Shown: in pieces, positions 9,456 to 18,963 of the stretch
Layout: every line of letters begins with the position of its first letter
How positions within the stretch are numbered: the first letter of the stretch is position 1
NCBI RefSeq assembly: GCF_014643835.1
Contig: NZ_BMKD01000003.1
Span: forward strand, 784,458 to 848,457
Origin: Mucilaginibacter rubeus
GTDB taxonomy: Bacteria; Bacteroidota; Bacteroidia; Sphingobacteriales; Sphingobacteriaceae
Direction of reading: 5' to 3'
DNA length: 64,000 nt
Position numbers and translations under genes: made by a program
Notes under the pieces: model-generated
Databases searched by the model: none
Seen by the model: the letters and a program-made list of their open reading frames with translations, nothing else
What the model was told of the DNA's origin: nothing

Positions 9456-10409
9456 ATGAAATACATCCAAAATACACGCCAGCCGCTTAGTCAGAAACAG
9501 GCGGATAAAGCCGAGAAACCGTTTTTTAATGGCAGCCGCGAAAAAAGCAAGCAGGATAGTGATGCCTTTTTCCAGGCGAGGAAGATTGACGGCAACCAGG
9601 ACAGTGCCCTTGAACAGGAGGCCGATGCGGTAGCACATAAGGTGACTATGGCACAGCAGGCAACTGCTAATTCATCGCAGCGAATGGGGCAAATGAGCGT
9701 TCAAAAAAAGGGGGCGGATGAGGAAAAGGATGCGAAATCGACTCAGAAAAAAGAACAAAAGGACGAGAAGGAGGAAGGCAAGCCGCAGAAAAAAGACGAA
9801 AAGAAAGAAGAAGAGAAACCAACTCAGAAGAAAGAGGAGGATAAAAAAGATAAAGAGCCCCAAAAGAAAGAAGAAGATAAAAAGGATAAAGAAGGGGTTC
9901 AGAAAAAAGAGGAAGAGAAAAAGGACAAAGAACCGCAAAAGAAGGAAGAAGACAAAAAAGACAAGGAGCCGCAAAAAAAAGGCGAAGAAGATAAAAAGGA
10001 CGAAGGCAAGCCTCAGAAAAAAGAAAAAGGCGAAGAAAAAGACGATAAGGCTGCTGCACAAAAAAAGGAAGAAAAAGGCGGCGGTGTAGAAAAAACCGAA
10101 GGCAGGCCCGAACCCCCGGAAGCAAAGTTCGACAGGTTGCTGAACGAAAGTAAAGGTGGAGGCAGTCCCTTACCTGCCAAAGTACGTACGCAATTGGAGC
10201 ATCAGATGAACGCCAATTTTGAACAGGTGAAAATCCACACCGGGCAGCAGGCTGTTGAGCTTTGCAACCTTTCAAAAGCGCAGGCGTTTACGCATGGTAA
10301 CGATATTTATTTTAACGCAGCCAAGTTTGACCCCGAAAGCACGGCAGGTATGAACCTGCTGGCGCACGAGTTAACCCATGTTGTACAGCAAAACGGTCCG
10401 CGTAAATAA
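9456..10409 (+). CDS. Minimal DUF4157 protein with Lys/Glu repeat linker
   Basis: 317 residues. The N-terminus carries the PFF motifs (EKPFFNGS, DAFFQARK) and an EQEADAVAHKV segment like its larger neighbour. Residues ~90-210 are a low-complexity array of QKKEE/KKDKEP units encoded by an A/G-rich DNA tract. The DUF4157 domain fills the C-terminus (FEQVKIHTG, QAFTHGNDIYF, HELTH zinc-type motif) and the protein ends ten residues after that motif. There is no effector domain, so it may be a loading adaptor, or the remnant of an effector whose C-terminal domain was lost. The ATPase gene follows 1 nt after its stop. Confidence 0.8.
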   Translation: MKYIQNTRQPLSQKQADKAEKPFFNGSREKSKQDSDAFFQARKIDGNQDSALEQEADAVAHKVTMAQQATANSSQRMGQMSVQKKGADEEKDAKSTQKKEQKDEKEEGKPQKKDEKKEEEKPTQKKEEDKKDKEPQKKEEDKKDKEGVQKKEEEKKDKEPQKKEEDKKDKEPQKKGEEDKKDEGKPQKKEKGEEKDDKAAAQKKEEKGGGVEKTEGRPEPPEAKFDRLLNESKGGGSPLPAKVRTQLEHQMNANFEQVKIHTGQQAVELCNLSKAQAFTHGNDIYFNAAKFDPESTAGMNLLAHELTHVVQQNGPRK

Positions 10410-10410
10410 A

Positions 10411-11739
10411 ATGGATACTAATATTAAGCAATTAAAAGCGCTGATGCAGTATACAGCCGGTTGTGTTGAAGCCAGGTTGCAAACTGTATTTGGTAACGAC
10501 GCAACTTATTTGCCTCCGCTGCTGCCCCAGTTAGAGCGAAATGGTAGTGTGCTCGAAAAATTAATTGATGATCATGGCTTGAACAGCAATGAGGTTATTA
10601 TACTAATGATGGCCCTGGTACCTCATTTACAGGTTGAGTTTTTTGATGAAATTATTCAGCCTTACATGCGTGAATCGGGTGATTTTCAGCAGATTGGTGG
10701 AGTTAGGAGCCGTAACGGACGCAGCTTTTTGCCAACCGGTCAAACAGCGGTTTTTGTTTTGGCAGGCGATGACCTGGAAAAGCGGCTGGAGATAGCTGAT
10801 CTTTTTCATCATCATAGTAATTTGGCGAAGCAGCACATTTTATACCTGGAGGATGTGCCCGAAGGTGAGCCTGCTTTATCCGGCAGATTATTGTTACAGC
10901 CCGAATATGTTGAACTTTTGATCAGCGGCACCGAATCTATTCCCAAACTAAGTATGAACTTTCCGGCACAATACCTGGAAACTACCTATAACTGGGATGA
11001 CCTTGTACTCAATGATACCACCCGCAGGCAAATTGCGGAGCTGGAAAACTGGGTGAACTACCAGCAGGTATTAATGACCGACTGGGGCATGGAACGGAAA
11101 CTGAAACCAGGCTATCGGGCATTATTTCACGGCCCGCCGGGAACGGGAAAAACACTTACCGCATCTCTGCTTGGTAAGTACACGGGTAAGCCGGTTTTCA
11201 GGATCGATCTGTCAATGATCGTATCCAAGTTTATAGGCGAAACAGAAAAGAATCTCTCCAAGCTATTTGAAAAGGCCGATAATAAAAACTGGATCCTGTT
11301 TTTTGACGAAGCCGATGCGCTTTTTGGCAAACGGACTAACGTTAAAGATGCACACGATAAATATGCCAACCAGGAAGCATCGTACCTGCTGCAGCGTGTG
11401 GAGCAGCATAATGGCCTGGTAATACTGGCAACTAATTTTAAAAATAACATTGATGAGGCCTTTATGCGCCGGTTTCAGTCGGTTATAAACTTCCCGCTGC
11501 CCAATGCCGATGAACGCTATACTATCTGGCAAAAATCATTTCCGCCTAAAGCCAACCTCAACGGGCACATTAACCTTGAGCAGATCTCGCGTAAATATGA
11601 GCTCAGTGGTTCCGGGATCTTGAATGTAGTACAATTTGCCTGCCTGCAAATGCTGGCCCGCAAGGAAAACCGCATAACCTCTGAACTAATATTGGAAGGT
11701 ATTGAAAGAGAGTATACTAAAGAGAACCGGGTTTGGTAG
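10411..11739 (+). CDS. AAA+ ATPase of the contractile injection system (Afp15-like)
   Basis: 442 residues from the ATG at 10411. A longer frame starting at 10378 overlaps the upstream DUF4157 gene and gives an unlikely N-terminus, so I prefer 10411, one base after the preceding stop. The Walker A motif GPPGTGKT is at ~241-248, Walker B FFDEADAL at ~297, and sensor/arginine-finger segments (LATNFKNNIDEAFMRRF) follow. eCIS loci regularly end with such a ClpV/ATPase-like AAA+ protein that is thought to act in assembly or particle release. The N-terminal ~200 residues are a helical domain of unknown role. It is the last gene of the operon in this direction. Confidence 0.85.
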   Translation: MDTNIKQLKALMQYTAGCVEARLQTVFGNDATYLPPLLPQLERNGSVLEKLIDDHGLNSNEVIILMMALVPHLQVEFFDEIIQPYMRESGDFQQIGGVRSRNGRSFLPTGQTAVFVLAGDDLEKRLEIADLFHHHSNLAKQHILYLEDVPEGEPALSGRLLLQPEYVELLISGTESIPKLSMNFPAQYLETTYNWDDLVLNDTTRRQIAELENWVNYQQVLMTDWGMERKLKPGYRALFHGPPGTGKTLTASLLGKYTGKPVFRIDLSMIVSKFIGETEKNLSKLFEKADNKNWILFFDEADALFGKRTNVKDAHDKYANQEASYLLQRVEQHNGLVILATNFKNNIDEAFMRRFQSVINFPLPNADERYTIWQKSFPPKANLNGHINLEQISRKYELSGSGILNVVQFACLQMLARKENRITSELILEGIEREYTKENRVW

Positions 11740-12028
11740 GAACTTCCGGGATATAAATCCGAAATTTCTCTGCTATCTATAATCTGTACAATCGAATCCA
11801 TGATCTGTACATTGGCTGGTTGAGCAGGCTTCGGGATTTTTATGCCGGTCCGGATCCTGATTATCTCAGCAATAAAGAAAATTTAGCTTTCTGCTTATTG
11901 ATGCCGTTTGCATAAAATTGAATAAATTTAGCAAATCATCGCCTATCACTATTCCGTGACTTTCACAGGAGATGATTTCGTTATGGTTTTGTCGGTAATT
12001 ATCTCTGGGGCAATAAAATACTAAGTGT

Positions 12029-14341
12029 ATGTTTAAATATATAGCGACATGTTTTATTGCTTTAATTTTTGCCCCAAGCGTTTCCGGGCAAAAAAAGATG
12101 GACATTGCTACCATCAAACTCAACCTCGATAACCAAAAAAACAAAGTCGACACCAATACTATTAAGCTGCAAATACAATTAGGCAGCTATTATCTCAACA
12201 AGCAAGGCGACCACAAAGAGGTGCTGGATAGCGGCATCACCGCTTTCAATAAAGCCATACAAATGAGTGTTGCCATCCATTCGGCAAAGTGGCTTAACGA
12301 AGCTATGATGCTTAAAGGGACGGCGTATCTAAAGCAGGACAACCTGAAGCAGGGTAAAGCTGTTTTTATGGAAGTGGTTGGTTATTACCATAAAACAGGT
12401 GATCAGTACCAGGAAGGTAAAACCCTGGCCCGCTTAGGCGATAATATATCTATAGACAATACAGTTGCCATTCCTGATAAAATAAATAGTTATGAGCAGG
12501 CCCGGGCCTTATTTCAGCAAACGGGCCATAAACTGGATGAGGCTGATATGAACAAGAACATAGCCGACATCCATCTTAGCCAAAAGAAACTTGATCTGGC
12601 CGAAACCGAACTGCGCCAGGTGCTGGCCCAATACAAAGCAATAGGTTATAAACAACTTCATTATACCTATCATTCCCTTGCCGAGATAAGCAAACAAAAG
12701 GTTGATCTGCATAACGAGCTTTTATATCGCCATGAGGTAATAAAAAGCATGAACGCCACGGCTGATACGGCTTTGGCCGATTTTTATTACGCCAAACTTG
12801 CATTGGTATACGCCGATCTGAATAAATATGACCAAAGCCTCATCTATATTCTTAAATCGGCAGAGATACTAAAGCATAGAAAACAATACGAAGATTTTTA
12901 TGGGTACCTGAGCCTCATTATTTATGATTTCATAACAGCTAAAAGGCCTAAAGAAGCACTGGCATACTTGAAACAGGCGGTAAAAGATGTACCACCAAAG
13001 ATCCTGGCGCAAAAGGTTGATATGTATGAGGCATTTGGCAATATCTACGTTGCACTGAAAGATTACCCGGAAGCTGAGCGATACTATCTGAAAATGATGG
13101 ATGTTTATAAGGTTACTAACTTTAGTAAAGACTTTTATACCACCAACGAGCAAATGGTTACAGATTTTGTGCATTACAACGAAACCATGGCCGGCTTTTA
13201 CCTGCTTATTCAACAATATAAAAAGGCGGGCATTTATACAAAACAGATCTTATCGCTGCCATCAAATACCATAAGGCCTATCACACTCACCAAGATACAT
13301 GGCATGCAGTTCCGGATTGATTCGGCATCCGGCAACTATGTAGCTGCTATAAAACATTTCGAGATCCATAAACGCCTTGATGACTCGTTGTTTAATGCCA
13401 TTAAAAATAAGCAGATAGAGGAGCTTGATATCAGATATAAGACTAATGAAAACAAGCAGTCGATAAGGTTTTTACAGGAACAGAGCAAGAATCAAAAAGC
13501 CGAACTGCAAAAGGTAAACATGCAGCGTAACATTACTTTTGGCGGTGTGGCCATGCTCATCATTATAGCAGGTTTGGCATTTAATGGCTACCGGCACAAG
13601 CAAAGGAGCAACCAGCAATTACAGTTAAAACAAACGGAAATTAACAATCAGAACCTATCGTTACAAATCCTGCTTAACGAAAAGGATGGTCTGTTAGATG
13701 AAAAGGACTGGCTGTTAAAGGAAGTGCATCACCGGGTAAAAAACAACCTGCAAATTGTAATGAGCCTGCTTAATACGCAATCGGCATTTTTGAAGAACAA
13801 CGCGGCACTTGCCGCAATCCGGGAAAGTCAAAACCGGGTACAGGCCATAGCGCTTATTCATCAAAAGCTGTACAGTAATTCGGATGTGGCTTATATCGAT
13901 ATGTCGGTTTATATTAATGAGCTGATCAATTATCTGGCCGATTGTTATGATCCCGGCGATAGGGGAATTCGTTTTGAGCAAATGATAAAGCCCGTTAAGC
14001 TTGATGTTGCCCAGGCCGTACCCGTAGGGCTTATACTAAACGAGGCCATTACAAACGCCATAAAATATGCCTTTCCTGCGCAGCGGGGCGAAATTAAAGT
14101 AGCCTTACAACTGGCCGAGGAGACTATTATACTCACCATAGCCGATAATGGAATAGGCTTGCCTGTTAATTTTGACATCCAAAAAGCAAGCTCATTAGGG
14201 ATGGAAATGATGAAAGCATTAAGTAAACAACTGGGTGGTTATTTTAAAATAGAAAATTACGGCGGCGCTATAATCACCGTGGAATTCAGGGCCGAGAAGA
14301 TGTTAAATAATATTGAACGAAAAACTTTTGCAGCTAATTAA
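12029..14341 (+). CDS. TPR-containing sensor histidine kinase (HisKA_2 type)
   Basis: 770 residues. An N-terminal hydrophobic signal (MFKYIATCFIALIFAPSVSG) is followed by ~450 residues of TPR repeats that would be periplasmic, one transmembrane helix near 502-520 (GGVAMLIIIAGLAF), a coiled coil, the phosphoacceptor box VHHRVKNNLQIV (~565), and an HATPase domain with N-box NEAITNAIKYAF (~670) and G1 box DNGIGLP (~705). This HisKA_2/TPR arrangement is common in Bacteroidota. The response regulator gene starts 3 nt downstream, so the two form a two-component system. The signal sensed cannot be read from the sequence; it lies just after the injection-system operon but I see no evidence that it controls it. 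Confidence 0.88.
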   Translation: MFKYIATCFIALIFAPSVSGQKKMDIATIKLNLDNQKNKVDTNTIKLQIQLGSYYLNKQGDHKEVLDSGITAFNKAIQMSVAIHSAKWLNEAMMLKGTAYLKQDNLKQGKAVFMEVVGYYHKTGDQYQEGKTLARLGDNISIDNTVAIPDKINSYEQARALFQQTGHKLDEADMNKNIADIHLSQKKLDLAETELRQVLAQYKAIGYKQLHYTYHSLAEISKQKVDLHNELLYRHEVIKSMNATADTALADFYYAKLALVYADLNKYDQSLIYILKSAEILKHRKQYEDFYGYLSLIIYDFITAKRPKEALAYLKQAVKDVPPKILAQKVDMYEAFGNIYVALKDYPEAERYYLKMMDVYKVTNFSKDFYTTNEQMVTDFVHYNETMAGFYLLIQQYKKAGIYTKQILSLPSNTIRPITLTKIHGMQFRIDSASGNYVAAIKHFEIHKRLDDSLFNAIKNKQIEELDIRYKTNENKQSIRFLQEQSKNQKAELQKVNMQRNITFGGVAMLIIIAGLAFNGYRHKQRSNQQLQLKQTEINNQNLSLQILLNEKDGLLDEKDWLLKEVHHRVKNNLQIVMSLLNTQSAFLKNNAALAAIRESQNRVQAIALIHQKLYSNSDVAYIDMSVYINELINYLADCYDPGDRGIRFEQMIKPVKLDVAQAVPVGLILNEAITNAIKYAFPAQRGEIKVALQLAEETIILTIADNGIGLPVNFDIQKASSLGMEMMKALSKQLGGYFKIENYGGAIITVEFRAEKMLNNIERKTFAAN

Positions 14342-14344
14342 AAT

Positions 14345-16294
14345 ATGAACAAAAAGATATTAATAGTTGAGGATGAGTCGCTGGTGGCGTATGATCTGAA
14401 ATTAATATTAACCCGTGCCGGTTATAAAGTTTGCGGCATTGCCGATTCTGTACCCGAAGCGTTGGAGATCATTGGCGAGCAAAAACCGGAAATGGTATTG
14501 CTTGATATATTTTTAAAGGGCAGCCTGAATGGTATTGACCTTGCCAAAGTGCTCACTTCAAAAAATATAGCATTTGTATACCTGTCGGCTAATTTTCAGG
14601 AAAGTATCCTGGAACGGGCAAAGGCTACGCAACCCTATGGTTTTTTGGTAAAGCCATTCCGCGAAAAAGAACTACTGATAACCCTTGACGTGGCATTTTA
14701 TCGCCATCAAAACAGTATTGAATCCAAATTGCGCCAGGAGCAGGCCCTGGAACAAGTATTTAAAAATATTGTTGCCGAACCGATAAACTGGAAACAAAAG
14801 TTGTTGAAAATAGCAATGAGTATCCAGCCGCATGTACCGTTTGATTATTTAACTGTTACCATGAAAAATGGTGCGGGTTTTCCTGACAACGCCATTTCAT
14901 TTTTGCGTACCGGATTTGATGAATACCAGGTAATAGGCCCGGATGAATTGGTAAACATCACAAAAACAAATAAAAAACAGCTTAACCGGATGCAGGATGA
15001 CAGTCCGCGGATAACCAAGGCTGATTTTTATAATGCCGGCAATTTTGTTAAGATTTGGCCGCAGTTTCCCGTTAAAAAGCTTATAGCCCAGGTTTTTAAT
15101 ATGCAATCGTTTTTAGGATTGCCTTTGCTTTCGTCTGGTGGGGATGTTATTCATTTTTCGTTTTACAGCCGCAAAACCGATTGTTATACCAATGATCATT
15201 TGATCTTGTTAGATCGGCTGCACAGATTATTACTGACCACGGTGGAGGCGATCATCCCATTTGATGCGCCTGAGCCGTCACCACCCAGAATTGATAAATC
15301 AGGCCAAAATCAATTGAGTGAGAAAAACAAAGCAGCAGGCTTTAAAGATATTATCGGTAAAAGCCATCAGATGCTCACCGTACTTGATCACATTGGTATA
15401 GTGGCTCCGCTTGATACATCGGTATTGGTTTTAGGCGAAAGCGGTACCGGTAAGGAGCAGATAGCCAAGAGTATCCACTATCTGTCGCCCCGTAAAAACA
15501 AGCCTTTGGTAGTGGTAAACTGTGCCTCCATGCCGGCTACCCTGATTGAGTCCGAATTGTTCGGGCACGAAAAAGGTGCTTTCACCGGGGCTGTGGAAAA
15601 ACGTACGGGCAAATTTGAACTGGCCGATGGCGGTACTATTTTCCTGGATGAGATAGGCGAAATGCCGGCCGAGCTACAGGTGAAGCTGTTACGCGTATTA
15701 CAGGAGCAGGAAATTGAACGCATTGGCGGCAGGGGCCCGGTGAAGATCAACGTACGCATAGTTGCGGCTACTAACCGCAACCTTGAAAAAGAAGTTGAAG
15801 AAGGCCGCTTCAGGCTCGACTTATATTACAGGCTGTTTGTGTTCCCAATCATCATTCCACCTTTAAGGGAACGTAAAGATGATATTCCGGTATTGGCTAA
15901 TCATTTCCTGGCACGATACGCGCAAAAGATCGGTAAAGCGGTAACGGGGATCTCAGCAAACGTAATGGCCCAACTGCTTGAATACCACTGGCCGGGCAAC
16001 GTGCGCGAGCTGGAACATTTTATTGAACGCAGTATCCTGTTAACGGATGGCCCGGTAATAAAAGATGCTTACCTGCCCAAGCTGCAGGGAAAAAAGGAAA
16101 GCCCTGCCTTTGCCGATATAGCAACCGACAGATTGAAAACCATTGATGAACACGCCCGCGACCATATTTTGGAGGTTTTGAAACGGTGCAATGGTAAAAT
16201 AAGCGGCAAGGACGGGGCCGCATCTAAATTAGGTTTGCCGCCATCAACCCTGCATTCAAAAATGCAAAAGCTGGGGATCAAAAAGTGGGAGTAG
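14345..16294 (+). CDS. Sigma-54-dependent response regulator (NtrC family)
   Basis: 649 residues. The receiver domain spans 1-120 (VEDE, phosphoacceptor Asp near 54 in VLLDIF, K in LVKPF). An ~200-residue middle segment, probably GAF-like, is followed by a sigma-54 AAA+ domain with Walker A GESGTGKE (~364), the sigma-54 contact loop GAFTGA (~411) and an intact R-finger region (RLDLYYRLFVFP). A Fis-type helix-turn-helix closes the protein. The intact GAFTGA loop means it should activate RpoN promoters. It pairs with the kinase encoded 3 nt upstream. Targets are unknown; two candidate sigma-54 promoters elsewhere in the window are possible. Confidence 0.9.
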   Translation: MNKKILIVEDESLVAYDLKLILTRAGYKVCGIADSVPEALEIIGEQKPEMVLLDIFLKGSLNGIDLAKVLTSKNIAFVYLSANFQESILERAKATQPYGFLVKPFREKELLITLDVAFYRHQNSIESKLRQEQALEQVFKNIVAEPINWKQKLLKIAMSIQPHVPFDYLTVTMKNGAGFPDNAISFLRTGFDEYQVIGPDELVNITKTNKKQLNRMQDDSPRITKADFYNAGNFVKIWPQFPVKKLIAQVFNMQSFLGLPLLSSGGDVIHFSFYSRKTDCYTNDHLILLDRLHRLLLTTVEAIIPFDAPEPSPPRIDKSGQNQLSEKNKAAGFKDIIGKSHQMLTVLDHIGIVAPLDTSVLVLGESGTGKEQIAKSIHYLSPRKNKPLVVVNCASMPATLIESELFGHEKGAFTGAVEKRTGKFELADGGTIFLDEIGEMPAELQVKLLRVLQEQEIERIGGRGPVKINVRIVAATNRNLEKEVEEGRFRLDLYYRLFVFPIIIPPLRERKDDIPVLANHFLARYAQKIGKAVTGISANVMAQLLEYHWPGNVRELEHFIERSILLTDGPVIKDAYLPKLQGKKESPAFADIATDRLKTIDEHARDHILEVLKRCNGKISGKDGAASKLGLPPSTLHSKMQKLGIKKWE

Positions 16295-16847
16295 GGCTGC
16301 TATATTTTATAGTAACTTATTGATTTTAAGTTGGTTTTGATTGGGGCGAACTTAAAGTAAACGTTCTCGCCGGGAGACTGCTGTGGGAGGTAACCCTGCC
16401 TGTTGTTTAATTTATTGATTATCAATTATATGTGTTAGGTTTTTACGATTTCTGTTAACCCTGTTAACCCCCCCGCTGGCCGTTAACTTAAAGGATTAAA
16501 GTGTGAGGAAATGGGAGATTCCCCGCCTGAGAGGGGAGAGAGGTGTGTTTCTGCTTTGATAAATCTACAGCAGAAACACACCCCTGCTACCGCTCATGCC
16601 CCGGGGCGCGCTCTTGAGTGAGGATTGTAAAGTTTTTGATCGATCAGTCATTTAATTTACACAACTCTTTAATAACATCGGCCTGCTTTCAATACTTTAT
16701 CATTTTGATAATTTATATATCCCAAAATGATAGGAGGGCGATGGCTGCTTGTGGCCGCTTTGGTGCAGTGTGCGTATTTTGACGGCTTTATTAGCTTTTG
16801 GCATAGGTTTAGTTTATTGCCGGTTTTTATGATTAAGTTAAAAAGCC
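16295..16847. repeat. Intergenic region with hairpin repeat element
   Basis: This 553-bp gap has no convincing gene. Its main feature is a 14-bp perfect inverted repeat, GGTGTGTTTCTGCT at 16542-16555 and its complement at 16569-16582, flanked by CCCC/GGGG-rich arms (GATTCCCCGCCTGAGAGGGG before, GCCCCGGGGC after). The composition resembles dispersed palindromic elements of Bacteroidota genomes, and I read it as one such element spanning about 16510-16622. Nothing else stands out. Confidence 0.45.
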
Positions 16848-17030
16848 ATGGCAGCATTTTATATTATACTTAAAGTTACCGCTTTAATAGCAGTTATTAT
16901 TGTTTCAATTACCGGCCCTAAAAAGAAAAAAGCATCCCCTAAAACTGAGATAAGCGGATTGGCTGTAAATGCCGATGGCTGCCTTGAGCATTTCAAAAAC
17001 AGCCCTGAATACCATCAGCCGGTTGAATAA
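16848..17030 (+). CDS. Small membrane-anchored protein, hypothetical
   Basis: 60 codons. An N-terminal hydrophobic helix (IILKVTALIAVIIVSITG) is followed by a Lys-rich stretch (KKKKASPK) and a polar tail ending LEHFKNSPEYHQPVE. The layout is that of a one-pass inner-membrane small protein with a positive-inside segment. A factor-independent terminator follows 30 nt after the stop, which supports a real transcript. I do not recognise a family, and the call rests on composition and terminator only. Confidence 0.45.
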   Translation: MAAFYIILKVTALIAVIIVSITGPKKKKASPKTEISGLAVNADGCLEHFKNSPEYHQPVE

Positions 17031-17058
17031 TTATCAAAATATCTTGTTTTGAAAATAG

Positions 17059-17086
17059 AAGCCTTTCATTTTGATAGGCTTTTTTT
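17059..17086 (+). terminator. Factor-independent terminator
   Basis: AAGCCT at 17059-17064 pairs with AGGCTT at 17076-17081 around an 11-nt loop and runs directly into a T tract. It lies just after the small membrane protein gene. Confidence 0.6.
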
Positions 17087-17144
17087 ATGCTCCGGACCTG
17101 CGCTAAAAACTAAAATCTTCATTTACATGGCCTAAACCTATAAA

Positions 17145-17180
17145 TGGTACAAGCGTACCACAACGGGCATTCTTTTAGCA
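17145..17180 (+). promoter_or_regulatory. Candidate sigma-54 promoter with adjacent palindrome
   Basis: GGGCATTC-TTTT-AGCA at 17165-17180 keeps the GG (17166-17167) and GC (17178-17179) dinucleotides with exactly 10 nt between them, as required for a -24/-12 RpoN promoter, with two or three mismatches to TGGCACG-N4-TTGCA. Immediately upstream, TGGTAC-AAGC-GTACCA (17145-17160) is a perfect 6-bp inverted repeat that could be an activator site, although it is unusually close. Transcription would start near 17190, about 50 nt before the GNAT start codon. The last gene of the operon encodes an NtrC-type activator, which fits autoregulation. Confidence 0.4.
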
Positions 17181-17238
17181 TTGGGATATGTACAGTTATT
17201 CAACAAATCCGTGCTGATAGCTGAAATAAACATATAAA

Positions 17239-17784
17239 ATGGAAGATGAACGAATTATTGTAAGGCCGGCTATTCCGGCCGATGTAGTGTTCGCCGACGA
17301 AATTATCAGGGAAATGGAAAGTTCGGCCATAGCAAGAGGCTCGGGTATTTCCAAAAGATCGGCCGCCTCAGTAATAGAAAAAATCGATACTGGCAAAGCT
17401 ATAATGGCCGTAACTGAAAATGGCGAATGGGTAGGTTTCTCCTACATCGAAACCTGGGACGATGGGAAATTTGTATCCAACAGCGGGCTCATCGTATCAC
17501 CGCAACGCCGTAACCAGGGTGTAGCCTCCGAAATTAAGAACCGTATTTTTAACCTTTCGCGCAGTAAATACCCAACCGCCAAAATATTCAGTATCACATC
17601 TGGTTTGGCCATCATGAAAATGAATACCCGTCTTGGCTTTGAGCCCGTAACCTATGCCGAAGTAGCAGGTGAACCTCGTTTTTGGGATGCCTGCAAAAGC
17701 TGTGTAAACTACGATGTGCTGCAAAGTAAAAATCGCTGCAATTGCCTGTGTACGGCCATGTTATTCGACCCCCAACTAAACTAA
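17239..17784 (+). CDS. GNAT acetyltransferase, ArgA-like Bacteroidota type
   Basis: 181 residues. The GNAT core is recognisable: GSGISKRS near 35, ETWDDGKFVSNSGLIVSPQRRNQGV with the R/Q-x-x-G-x-G/A acetyl-CoA loop (~77-100), and a Cys-rich C-terminus (CKSCVNYDVLQS, NRCNCLCTAM). This pattern is that of the small acetyltransferase normally found at the head of Bacteroidota arginine biosynthesis clusters, which acetylates glutamate or ornithine precursors. Here it is followed 6 nt later by an M20 deacylase (ArgE-like) and then an NtrC regulator instead of argG/argC. That points to a separate, sigma-54-controlled copy or a related amino-acid acetylation step. Substrate is inferred, not shown. Confidence 0.75.
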   Translation: MEDERIIVRPAIPADVVFADEIIREMESSAIARGSGISKRSAASVIEKIDTGKAIMAVTENGEWVGFSYIETWDDGKFVSNSGLIVSPQRRNQGVASEIKNRIFNLSRSKYPTAKIFSITSGLAIMKMNTRLGFEPVTYAEVAGEPRFWDACKSCVNYDVLQSKNRCNCLCTAMLFDPQLN

Positions 17785-17790
17785 TCAGTT

Positions 17791-18963
17791 ATGATAAAAA
17801 CATTGAATGAGCAGCCCGTCACCTCCCTGGTGGGGCATACCATGCCTTTAAACCCGCATTTTTTTAGCGAATCAGTTGTGCTGCTGCAGCACATGATCAA
17901 AATATCGTCGTTCAGCGGCGATGAATGTGCGGTTGCCGATACTATACAACAGCATTTGCTTGGGTATTCGGTAAAGGTGAAACGGCAGGGAAACAATATC
18001 TGGTGCTTTAATAAATACTACGATGAAACTAAAGCGACAATATTGCTTAACTCTCATATGGATACGGTTGTGCCAAACGAAGCTTACACAAAAGACCCGT
18101 TTTGTCCGGAAATAAGCGAAGGGAAACTTTATGGCCTGGGGAGTAATGATGCGGGTGGTTGTGTGGTATCGTTAATTGCTGCTTTCCTGCATTTTTATTG
18201 CTATCAGGGCCTGGGTTTTAATTTATGCCTCGCCATTACTGCTGAAGAGGAGAACTCCGGCGAAAATGGCATTAAATCAATCCTGCCCCTGCTGGGCAAT
18301 TGCGAGCTGGCTATAGTTGGTGAGCCTACTTTATTGCAGATGGCCATTGCCGAAAAAGGCAATTTGGTTATTGATTGCGTAAGCAATGGCCGCCCCGGTC
18401 ACGCCGCGCGCGAAGAGGGCGATAATGCCATTCACAAATGCCTGCGTGATCTGGAATGGTTTAGCCTTTACCAGTTTCCGCAACAATTAAAAGGTATTGC
18501 ACCCGTAAAAATGACGGTAACCACGATTAAGGCGGGTTCGCAACATAACATTGTGCCCGGCCGCTGCGAGTTCACTGTTGATATCAGGCATGACGATACA
18601 TTTTCACAGCATGAAATTGTTGATATCATCAAACGTAATGTATCCTGCCAGGTAAGTCCACGCGCCGGTTCATTAGCCGCGTCATCGGTATCTCCTGAGC
18701 ATCCTATAGTTAAAACGGGAATAGCTGTTGGCTGCAAAACTTATATCTCGCCTACCACATCTGATCAGGCCTGGTTATCCATCCCTTCGGTAAAGATTGG
18801 TCCCGGTGATTCGGCCCGCTCACATTCGGCCGATGAATTTATTTACCTCGAAGAGATCAAGAAGGGGATCAGCTTATATGTGAGGTTGCTGGAAACACTA
18901 CCGCTGATGCTCATCAATAATCCAAACAAATACAAAAATGAAATCAGGCATATTAATAATTGA
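17791..18963 (+). CDS. M20 family deacylase, ArgE-like
   Basis: 390 residues. M20 metallopeptidase hallmarks are visible: the metal-binding His/Asp in LNSHMDTVVP (~89), the bridging Asp in GLGSNDAGG (~120), the catalytic Glu pair in TAEEENSG (~151), GEPT (~175), the dimerisation-domain DIRHDD (~267) and a closing metal-ligand His in ARSHSADEFI. The family includes acetylornithine deacetylase and succinyl-diaminopimelate desuccinylase. The neighbouring ArgA-like acetyltransferase favours an N-acetyl-ornithine or related substrate. Its 3' end overlaps the next gene by 26 nt, so translation is likely coupled to the regulator. About 18 extra N-terminal residues precede the usual start of the fold. 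Confidence 0.8.
   Translation: MIKTLNEQPVTSLVGHTMPLNPHFFSESVVLLQHMIKISSFSGDECAVADTIQQHLLGYSVKVKRQGNNIWCFNKYYDETKATILLNSHMDTVVPNEAYTKDPFCPEISEGKLYGLGSNDAGGCVVSLIAAFLHFYCYQGLGFNLCLAITAEEENSGENGIKSILPLLGNCELAIVGEPTLLQMAIAEKGNLVIDCVSNGRPGHAAREEGDNAIHKCLRDLEWFSLYQFPQQLKGIAPVKMTVTTIKAGSQHNIVPGRCEFTVDIRHDDTFSQHEIVDIIKRNVSCQVSPRAGSLAASSVSPEHPIVKTGIAVGCKTYISPTTSDQAWLSIPSVKIGPGDSARSHSADEFIYLEEIKKGISLYVRLLETLPLMLINNPNKYKNEIRHINN

Noticed and set aside
9667-10275. Long antisense and shifted ORFs over the Lys/Glu repeat region
   Set aside because: They arise from purine-rich repeat DNA (Leu/Phe-rich or Arg/Lys-rich translations) and overlap the well-supported DUF4157 gene.
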